From: Bipolaris cookei
Lineage: Eukaryota; Ascomycota; Dothideomycetes; Pleosporales; Pleosporaceae
Direction of reading: 5' to 3'
NCBI GenBank assembly: GCA_002286855.1
Contig: NRSV01000019.1
Span: 313,389 to 377,388, forward strand
DNA length: 64,000 nucleotides
Position numbers and translations under genes: made by a program. The notes under the pieces were generated by a model. That model did not search any database, had not been told where the DNA came from, and saw only the letters and a list, made by a program, of their open reading frames with translations. Position 1 is the stretch's first letter; every line of letters starts with the position of its first letter. Positions 55,213-64,000 of the stretch are shown piece after piece.

Positions 55213-58200
55213 CTAATAAGGAATGCCATTCGTGATAAGCTGGAACCGATCATATGTTCCTGTCGAGTAACTCGATCTACTCTTCTCAATCAATCCTCGC
55301 ATATATTCGGCTGCCTCGCGTTCACTCTTGTCCAACACAAAGCGATCCCTAAAGTTGCGCATGGATTCTGGCTTGAAGCACGGCAATCCACTATCCAGCA
55401 TGACCTGCACCACGTGACAGAGATGGTCGCAATGCTGCCTGCTGGCCAAGAAGGCCTTGACGGTGAGTTCTTCGAACCAGCGGTACGCCTGTGAGGTGTA
55501 TGGGTTCGCCGCATTCTTTCCAGACATGACGGCAATCATCTCAGCAGTGAGCTTGAACGGCGCGCGCTCGAATTTGATGCCACCGGGTGCAATGTCGAAG
55601 CAGAAGCCAAAATCAATGTGGATAATGTGGCCTGCGTCGTCAATCATGATGTTTCCATTATGTCGGTCCTTGAACTGCAGCAGGAAGCTGATGACAGAGT
55701 ATGCAGCCATGGACTTTACAAAGTTGGAGCGCGCTTCCTGATACCGGATAGAGTCTTCATTGCCGTACCGTGAGACAAAGTAGTCATCAAGACGATTGAC
55801 GGCCTCGCGACCCAGCATGTCACGCGAAATGGAGTTGGGCAACACGTCAATGACACCGCATCCGGGCGCCGTTGCCGTCACGCGGTAGGGGAACACCCAA
55901 ACATCGAGACCGACCGTGTTGAAGATACCCCGGAAAGCCGCAATCATCTGTAAAGCAAGCACATCCTGGCGACAGTCATCTCCAACTTTGAAAATCGCAG
56001 AAAGCCATGTCTCGTAGCTGTTATCTTTCTTTGACACCACGTCCCGGTCATCATCTTCAGTCTCTTCCAGACCTTGGTCTTCGGGCCTGGTCTTCCTAAT
56101 GCGGAAAGTAGCCATAAACGGCGTCTTAGCGTGACTTTGCAATGGCTTTCCAGACTTGCGGTCAATGCCAATAACCTGACCATCAGGATTAGAAGGAAGA
56201 TAGACGCCAACCTCCACCTTGATTTTGCGCAATTCCTCTTCAATCTTCTGCTTTTTGACCTCTTTAGGCTCATGCAAAACAGAGCGTAAAGTACCCGAAA
56301 TACCGGTAACCTCATTAAAGAACGCAAATTCGCGCTCGTAAAAGGCGTGGTCTTCCGGTGAGAAACTCGACTCCAGACTAGCCATTACCTTGTCCAGCGT
56401 GGGCTTCACAGGATCCGGAATCTCAGCAGCCTCATCCTTGTACGCGTTCGCCTTCATGTTCCAGATGATTTGATGAGCAAACAGTTGCGAGAACTTGGCT
56501 GTCTCGATAATGTACCGCTCAACGTAGCCTAGTACATCGTATCGAAGGGTCTGCACAATCTGGTAGACATAGAAGAACATTACATCCACTGAGTGGCTCT
56601 CCAGGGCCCTCATTGCATACTGGATGATGAAAGGATGATTGCCATATGCTGGCATGAAGTATGTGACAGCTGTGATGGGATTGACAGGCGTCCAGTAGAG
56701 CATGTACTAGACAAAGTCAGCAAAAGAAATGGTTGATGAATTTGTACATACCTTGAGCTGGAAGGAGACATCATTAGGTAGGGAGTTACCCAACAGTATC
56801 TCCAGCGCATCCGGCTCATCCAGGGCCTTTTGTGGAAAATTGAGAACCTGCCATCTGACTTCACTATTAAGACGCTGGGACTGGAAGCGTTTGGCAAGAT
56901 GCACCGCGATTCCAGGGTGCTCGGCCCACGCCGTCTTCAGATGCGCAGTCACAGCAGCCTAGAAAGATTAGCTTACACTACGTCCTAGAATAAGAGACTT
57001 ACATCAGGGAGCGTGTTGTATTGACGGCCAGAAATCAGATGGCTCTTTTTGCCGTCAAGAGGGAAAAGCCACACCGTAAGACGGGACAATTCGTTCGAGA
57101 CAAGTAGGGACAGCAAATCTTGCTTCGCTTTCAGCTTCGCACCAATGTCAACAGCGGTGGTGACCTTCCCAATGGTATCAATCTGCGCCTGTACATCAGC
57201 CAAAACATGTGTCTCAGCTTTGATTTGTAGTCTGTTGCCTCCAAAAGACCATTGAGGAGCCTTAGCAAACCATGCCAAAGCAGCAGTCAATACTCGATCT
57301 GTCAATCGCCATCTAGTCTTGGACGAAATTGTGGTGCAATGGTGTGCGATGCGCAGCCCAAGCAAGATGATATGGAAGTAAGATTCGCGAGCAAGAGGCT
57401 GCTCACAACCCATACTCATCGCATCCAGTGTGATATGCATGAGCCGAACATAGACACGTTCGACATCCGCCTTGCTCAACCGCGATGCATTGAAGTGGCT
57501 GGACAGAAATTGCAACAGGCGGAAGTGGGGAGCAATGAGATTGTAGACATGCTGCTGACGTTTTGAAAGCGACTCTTTATCCGTGGCAGCAAATTCTTGC
57601 TTTCCGTAGAACGGGTCGGCATGCTTCAATGCAGGACTGAAGATGCCCCGACGCTTGCGCACCGTGTTCTCCCAGTTTTCAGCAATAGCAACAAGAATCC
57701 GAGACTCCATGCGAGGGTTCTCCTTGGCAACGCTCGTCCATAATGAGATACCGAGCTTGATGGATTGCTTCGAGAACACTGCAAATGGTATACCCACCAG
57801 ATGCTGAACAATGGGCGACTGATCCGTCTTGACCCGGCAAAGTAGTGCGGCAGCTCTTCGAAGTATGTCGCGAAGCTCTGCAATGGCAACATGCTTATGT
57901 CCCAGGGTACAGGTTTCTAGATCTACCAAAAGGCTAGTCGCCTCATGCAGGCTGCGGGATAAATACGTTGACCTGGACTCGGAAACGGGTGCGCCTTTAA
58001 GCCATTCTTCCTCTTGATCAGCGACACCATCGAGGAACTTGTACTCTTGTCTCGTAGTGTATTGAGTAATGAAATCTGAGGCGGTGTTGATGTTGATGCC
58101 CTGGCGTTCTACTGCGCCAAGACGCTGATCCGTAGAGGGAATAACAGAGCCCATCTCTAAAGCAAAAGATCGTCCCAACGAGATATGTCCAAAACTCAAC

Positions 58201-61183
58201 TCATCGTCGTACTCTGAGAGATACGACTGAAGAAGTCCTTTGACGTCGAGAGGAGCAATGTCGAGCGCCCCCTTGACCCAGATGGTTGCGCGCTTGTGCA
58301 ATGCATCAAGGGTCGCCCGTCGAAAAGCATAGTCATCTGACAGCTCGACGGCGATGTTGGATCGTTTGGAGGTAAAAGTCGACTTCCAAGTGTATTCATC
58401 CGTCTCTCCTTCGAGGCAGCTATACCACATGATTGAAAGAAGCTCCAAAAGAGCAAACAATGCACTCTTCTGGCACAAGGTCGATGGGACTTCGCGAATG
58501 ACAACATCGGCACAAGTGGCTGCTGCTTGCTGAACGCGAGCGATGCGATGGCAACAGGCAGCGAACATGGTGGCTAGCTGCTTCGCCAAGTACGGCGTCG
58601 AGAAGGTGTGAGATTGACCTGACATTGTCTTTGTCAAGTAAGTTCGAACAGCCGTTGTGCTGATAGCCGACATACAGTTGCCGACTGCGCCTGTCCGCAA
58701 CTTGGGGTCGAGGAAGTACACAAGCGCCTTGGTACAATCTCCCGTACTTGCCCGCAAATCTTCCACGAGGTAAGCTGTGCTCAAGAAAACAGCTTCTTGA
58801 TAGTTAAGTGATTTGGTGTCAGCTTCGCATGATGGAAGTAATTTGCCAAGGCGTTTCTTCTGCTCGACCGTGTGTTCGGGTGATTTACCGCGACGCAATA
58901 CCGTGTTCAATTCAATATCACTCTCAGAAAGGAAGGGGCGCTCTTCGGTAATCAGAGGCTTGCTAAACCGCGCAAGCGTGCGCAACTCTTCACGATACTG
59001 CTTGCCCAAGTCGGAGAGCAAGTCGAATCCATGAACGACAATGTTGAACCAGGCATCACGCTGCAGACCGATGATGGAGTCATCAAGCTCGGCGTACTCG
59101 GGCCGTTCAGCGTTTTGTTCAAGAAGGACTGCAAGTGGTTTGAGAAGCTGTGCGATTTCCTGTGCCGCAAGCTCCGTGTCTCGAAGATGACGGTGAGACG
59201 TTTCCTGGGCATCTCCCTTGCTGACAATAGTATCTAACAAGTGCATAAGGTAAATTTCAAAAGCGTCTTCGCCGGCGGTAATCTCCTTTGATAGGTTGAG
59301 GCGCGCAGCCATGACCTGGAAAGGATATTAGTTGCTATGAAGTAACTGTAGTAAGGGAGGACGCTCACAGCTTCGAGCTTTGCAACATCGTCGGATACCA
59401 GAGCATCGTGAGAAAGCTTAGTGTAAAGCTTGAGCAGCGATTTGAATTCTCCAGGCGGACTGTGGATGCCCAGGAAGGCTGTGTCAGTAATAATTTTTGC
59501 ATCTACTATCTTGCCAGAACGTCCGATCTTTTGCACGAGCATTGACAGCGCAAGTGCAGTAATCTTTGAGTCCTTGCAGTTTCTGGCAACTGATACAATG
59601 GTCTCAACAACTGTCGTGTGCACATGGTGCGGCTCGTCAACGTCGCTTGGGGCCAGAGAGATTGCACTGCCGTGTTGATGGTTGTAGACGGCACCCGCAC
59701 GCGCAGTCTTTGTACCATTCAACGTCGGAGATGCAGACTGGTTTCGCTCAGAGGTAGGAGCAACACTGATGACGTTGCCAAGACTATACAGTGTCGTGAT
59801 GATGGCGTCTTGAGGGAGAAGACTGAGGACAGCAGCGAGTGATTCCGCAGCCACCGAAGTCGTTCGGTGGTCAAAGTTGGCTTGAACAATGACTCGAGGC
59901 AGCGATTGCCCCAAGGTCGATGCGAGTTGCGGTGAGACCTTGGCCAGAATAGCCATGATCCTCAAGACTGTAGACGCAAGCTCATGGTTCGAACTCTGCG
60001 CAGGGTCATTGAGTACGTTGTCCAACCAAGAGGTCAGTATTTCGGCATCAGTAATGTCTGTGTCGTTATCATACACGGTACAGCAGAGGTATACGACAAG
60101 CACTTTTGCCTTGACTGATGATGCCTGCTGCTGTTGCCAAGCAGATCCAACCCGCTGAAGGTATTCGAGATCGTTTTCCAGGCGTTCCATCTCTTCCGCT
60201 GCAATTTTAGCTAGTCCCTCGGCTAGAGAATTCTCGGCCGTGGCCTTCAGGTGCAGGCGGTCTTTATTATCTAGCCAAGTCTGTAGGTGATTGAGAACAG
60301 AGTCCTGCGAAGCTAGACGTTGGCCGGTGCCAACGAGCCGCGAAGCTGAAGCAAGCACGAGCTTCAAGAATGAGTCGTGAAGGACCATGGCTCCAAGTGG
60401 TCGTCCGGTGGCGGCGTAACGTTTGGTGTAGCGCTTCCATTCTCGCAGCTCGTGTTGGTGTGAGTGCGCGTTACGCACAATAGACAGGACAGTCTCAAAA
60501 GCAATCAGAAACTTCTCTATCAAATTTGTGCGTACATTCTGGACAAGCTGCAGACTATCGTAGGCATTCCAGAAATGAACATGCTCTGCCGAAGCATTCA
60601 AGAAGCCCAAAAGCGAGAGACTGTGTGTCATGACCCGCGCCAGCTCGCCATCTGCCCCAAAGTCATCCTTTCCATCGTCGACAAATTGCTGTTCTGACAG
60701 CTGGACAGCTGCTGTGGCCCAGCCCGTGAGATAACCTTGGAGCGCGACGGCGGTCTGTGTTTGCAGCTGTTCATGCCGGAGGCCAAGCGAAAGGATGGCA
60801 GACGTAAGATTGTAGGTGAGGACTTCATAGGGAGCGGGCTCGATGATGCGGAGGCTAGGCGACGGCGCGAAAGTCTGGGTATAGGACGTGGTGAGATAGG
60901 GTGAGAGGCGGGAAAGCAGCTTCTCGGCAACATCAAATGACTCGATATAGGGCGCAGACTTGCAAAGGGCCAGGATTGCCTCCAGTTCCTGCAGCTTCAT
61001 GAAGTTGGATGCGTTGGAGAATCGCTTAAACATCCTGCCATAGTCGGAGTTCGTCGTCTCTGGCGAGGTTGACTGCGCCGACAGGCGGGCAAGCTTCTCG
61101 AGCGCATGGCTGCGAATTGTACGCCTAGTAATTTCAAATTAGCTACTGGTATTCATCGAAAGATGGCTTGATGCTCACGCCAT
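55213..61183 (-). CDS. stt4: Phosphatidylinositol 4-kinase STT4 (type III alpha)
   Basis: Makes PI4P at the plasma membrane with the Efr3/Ypp1 scaffold, supporting cell-wall integrity and actin organisation. Five exons: 61183-61179 (ATGGC only), 61124-59369, 59315-57003, 56958-56752 and 56706-55213; introns of 54, 53, 44 and 45 bp; 1924 residues, close to yeast Stt4. Exon 1 plus 2 give MARTIRSHALEKLARLSAQS. A long helical N-terminal solenoid is followed by the PIK accessory helices (AVTAHLKTAWAEHPGIAVHL, HLAKRF). The catalytic domain has FMATFRIRK, VGDDCRQDVLALQMIAAFRG, ATAPGCGVIDVLPNSISRD, the catalytic loop FKDRHNGNIMID (about residue 1773) and HIDFGFCFD (DFG at 1792-1794), ending FQLITNGIPY. 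Assignment is secure. Confidence 0.96.
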
Positions 61184-61573
61184 GGTAGCAAAGCCTTGCT
61201 CGGTGCTGAGCAGAGAGCGTAGAGATGGTAGTGAGATGTCCCTGGACAAGTGACGAAACAAATGTCAGGGTCCGGAGCTGCCTGCGCCCTGATTGGAGGC
61301 TGGCCCCTTCCCCACAGCAGCAGCTCCATCCAACGTTCATCTTAAGCTCCAATAACTTGCGATACAGCAAAACGTTTCTTGTGGTAGAAAAGAATCATTG
61401 TTTCATTGTTAGAACAAAAAGGCTAGGAAACAAAAACATGATTGCAAATACGCTGCAACCCTCAGGTGGCTCTCTCCGCAACCGCAATGCCAAAACGCCG
61501 TGCCAAAGGAACAATCGAACCTAGAAAACACCTTCAAATGCATTCAGCGCCGGGACAATCAAGTTTGCTGCTC
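61184..61573. other. STT4 promoter and 3' end of the kinase gene
   Basis: About 390 bp between two minus-strand genes. No coding sequence is seen on either strand; it must hold the terminator of the kinase gene and the STT4 promoter. Confidence 0.5.
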
Positions 61574-63842
61574 TCAGTCGTCTGCAGGCTCAACCCTTAC
61601 AAGCACCTCTTCCAGGAATCCCTCCAAGAACCCAGCCACTTCTCCCCCCATGCCCACTTCCCCCTTTTCATCCCAGCCATCCAGCTCGTTGAACTTGCCC
61701 TTGATCTCATTCACAAGCCTGACCACCTTTTCATGGCATTCCTGCCTTTGCCTTCTACGCTCAATGAAGCCCTGTGGGTCGTCTAGGGATTGCGCAGACT
61801 CCTGCTTGTTCCTGAGATTGAGATGATATGTCCGCCGCGAGAGCGCAGCGTCAAGCGCCGGCACGACAACTCCACTGAGCGCCGTGATTTCTGCGGGTGC
61901 TGCGGGTGAGCCTGGTGCTTGAACTGGGTTGGAGTGGTTGGTTGTAGGCTTAGCGCGGCCAAAGGACCCACGGGACATGGGCGGCGGTTTGCTAAAATGT
62001 GATGGAGGTGCTGGAGGGGTTGATTCCATGCCCTGTACTTGTTCTGCCGGTGGGTTTCTGTTAGAGATAATCGGACTGCCAAATGGATCCTTTGATGTCG
62101 CTGAGTCAGTCCGCACGTAGGAGCCTGGACTCAGTGGTGCGAACGACTGTTGGGATGGCGGAAGCGGCTTTTGTCCGGACAGGGCAGGTAGGTTGTGTGT
62201 TCGAATAGGGCTTTGCAGCAGCTTTGGCAGCTGGTTAACATGTGAGCTGCTCCCAGACGGACTTGTCGACTGTCCGCGGAACGGCGGAATCTCTGGTATA
62301 TCCATTTGTGGCAGAACTGAAGCTCGACTTGGTGTCTGTATTCGTTGCTGTGGAGTGATTTCAAGGTTCTTCAAATCTGCGGCTATCTCGCGTTGGATGA
62401 AATCATCAAATGTGTGCTGTAGTGGCGTTTGCCGCCTTGGCTGTTGGGGAGCCTGTGATTTGGTGGGCGTGACTAGCCCTATGTTTGATGTTGGTGAAAA
62501 GAGGCCAGGCACAGGCGACTTCCGCGGAAGCTCCGAGGCTGGCTGTGGGAAGAGTGGTATTTGCTTCTTCTCTGGAGATGGTGGTAGTGGTACTCTTGCT
62601 GCAGTTCTCACCGATGCTGCAGATGAGCCATTCGTCTGCAGTGGTGCCAACCGTTTGCTAGGGGAGGAAGGCTGACTTTCCCGAATTGTGTCGTCGTTTT
62701 CGTCGCCGTAACTGTTCTTGGTTTGGGAGACAGGTTTGCGTTGGGAATTCGTGCCGGATTCGTTCATTTGGGCGAGGGCAGGCCCCCGACCGCCTCCCAC
62801 CGGCCGTACAGTGCCAAAGTCCCACAAGTCTTCATTGACTGGCTCCTTTCTCTTGACAGGTGTAGCCTCGTCATCCGATTCGGCCGCCTCCTTTGGATAC
62901 CTAACCTTCCAGTCTTGATACCTGGAGATGAGCTCTTGTAGACGTGCAGGTTTTCCAGCTTTGCGAATGAAGTTTGTCTGAAGAAGTTGTTTTGCACTCG
63001 GCCGTTCCCTAGGATCTTTTCGGAGACAAAGGTCAACAAATTCTTTGAAAGCAGGCGAAAAGTTGCCTTGCAATGTGGGCGGTGGGTTCTTGGGGATGAG
63101 AAAGAGAACCTTCATGGGGTGAATGTCGGCATAAGGGGGCTCGCCGTTGGCTAGTTCGAGTGCAGTAATACCAAGAGACCAGATGTCGGCCTTGCCGTCG
63201 TAACCAGACTGCTTAATCACCTCGGGTGCCATCCAAAAGGGGGTGCCAACAAAGGTATTCTTCTTCGTCATGGTGGCCGAAAGCTGTCCCGAGACACCAA
63301 AGTCAGCGAGCTTCACTTGCCCATTTGCCCCAACCAATATGTTTGCCGCTGCAAACTGTTAGCAGTCTGGGCGAGAGTACTGAAAGCAAACAGAAACAAA
63401 AAAAAATCGGTTTGGTCAACCTACCCTTGATGTCTCTGTGCAGCTTATTGTCGTCGTGAAGATAGCTGAGGCCCATGAGTAGTTCCTTCAGAATAACAGC
63501 AATCTCAGCCTCTGCTATGATGCCTGGTTTCATGAGGTCTGCGCAACTCCCGCCAGAGCAGAATTCCATGACGATCCACAGATCGGTGCCAGCCAGGTAA
63601 GAGCCGTAGTACTTTGTGACATATGGCGAGTTCATGCCGGAGAGAATCATGATCTCGCCCATGATGTCGTCGACCTCGTCTTCTGCATTCTCAACGTCAA
63701 TGACCTTAATGGCGACAGTATGGCCGGTCCGGCGGTCGAGGCCTTTGTAGACCTTGCCAAAGCTGCCGCCGCCTATGCATTCCTGCTTGGTGTAGAGCGT
63801 GTTGGGGTCGACAGATTCGTTGGCGCCTACTTCGGCCGCCAT
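61574..63842 (-). CDS. STE20-family germinal-centre kinase (severin/MST-like)
   Basis: Serine/threonine kinase of the GCK group, related to animal MST3/4 and fungal severin-type kinases acting in polarity, septation and stress. Two exons: 63842-63425 and 63348-61574, with a 76-bp intron inside the catalytic loop; 730 residues. Start ATG 63842 sits in accATGG. Features: glycine loop ECIGGGSFGKVYKG, lysine in VAIKVIDVENAEDEVDDIMG, catalytic HRDIKAANIL restored by splicing, DFG in VKLADFGVSGQLSATM, activation segment KKNTFVGTPFWMAPEVIKQS, and DIWSLGITALELANGEPPY. The C-terminal 400 residues are Pro/Ser/Gln-rich with a short helical end (HEKVVRLVNEIKGKFNELDG). The exact orthologue (SepL-, SID1- or MST-1-like) is not settled; the glycine loop and ENAEDEVDDI favour the severin/MST-1 branch. 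Confidence 0.94.
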
Positions 63843-64000
63843 GGTGTTGCTGGACACGGGGGCGGCGCAGGCGGGGTCGGGGCGAGACAGAGCAGGCAAT
63901 GTGCGCGCGCGTGGGCTCTGGCTGGAGGGCAAAAGCGAGCGACTGGTGGTGGTGCAGCGAAAGAGCGGTCACAGCGAAGCGACAGGACTGAGCGTCAAAG
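63843..64000. other. Right-edge upstream region of the GCK kinase
   Basis: GC-rich leader or promoter; no start codon in frame with the kinase is needed here. An open frame that continues upstream from the kinase starts on a non-ATG codon and was not used. Confidence 0.45.

Noticed and set aside
1..64000. CRISPR arrays, operons or other bacterial features
   Set aside because: Introns, promoters and gene families are eukaryotic; the tandem repeats found have no spacer structure.

Overview
The window is nuclear DNA of a filamentous ascomycete. Evidence: short GT-AG introns of about 42-160 bp with ctaac-type branch sites, Kozak-like starts, and gene families typical of filamentous fungi (PalF, PXR1, Zn2Cys6 regulators, fungal rhodopsin-type receptors, DHA-type MFS, small cysteine-rich secreted proteins). 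The protein style suggests a dothideomycete, perhaps Pleosporales, but that is an inference. All gene models were spliced by hand from conserved protein sequence and splice motifs; no RNA evidence was available.

Layout. 0.4-8.3 kb, minus strand: mevalonate kinase (ERG12), the G-patch protein PXR1, and the alkaline-pH arrestin PalF, with an unassigned coiled-coil candidate gene between the last two. 8.3-11.4 kb: a 3 kb divergent spacer with a 17-bp minisatellite and three exact-period 86-bp repeats. 11.4-14.0 kb: a CSC1/OSCA-like (DUF221) channel. 14.0-21.2 kb: 7 kb without an intact gene, holding decayed WD40-like/F-box family copies in opposite orientations and a small element with terminal inverted repeats. 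21.2-32.2 kb: housekeeping genes, namely a Met/Gln-rich conserved protein of unknown function, EMC2, AP-3 delta (APL5), RAMP4/SERP (YSY6) and a mitochondrial coiled-coil membrane protein. 32.8-48.3 kb: an accessory region with a Zn2Cys6 regulator, an HSP20 chaperone with a presequence-like N-terminus, a cytochrome P450, a rhodopsin-type 7-TM protein and a small secreted 8-cysteine protein. 48.3-53.1 kb: gene-poor and AT-rich, with a perfect 51-bp inverted repeat. 53.2-63.8 kb: an MFS transporter, the PI 4-kinase STT4 and a germinal-centre-type STE20 kinase.

Functional themes. Several neighbours act in membrane traffic and signalling (EMC2 and RAMP4 at the ER; AP-3 delta in Golgi-to-vacuole traffic; STT4 at the plasma membrane; PalF in ambient-pH signalling), but adjacency is probably coincidental because eukaryotic neighbours are independently transcribed. 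The TF-P450-receptor-effector stretch looks like an environment-facing accessory block. It has no PKS, NRPS or terpene backbone enzyme, so it is not a recognisable metabolite cluster.

Main observations: (1) the in-frame stops inspected in the WD40/F-box relics are each explained by a C-to-T or G-to-A transition, as expected from repeat-induced point mutation; (2) three genes have an intron inside or immediately after the start codon (AT|G, ATG|, ATGGC|); (3) the P450 appears to lack a canonical AG acceptor at one intron; (4) the 86-bp repeats each carry an 8-bp inverted repeat; (5) a 51-bp perfect palindromic arm pair lies in the gene-poor tract; (6) the secreted 8-cysteine protein sits in that sparse region and is an effector candidate.
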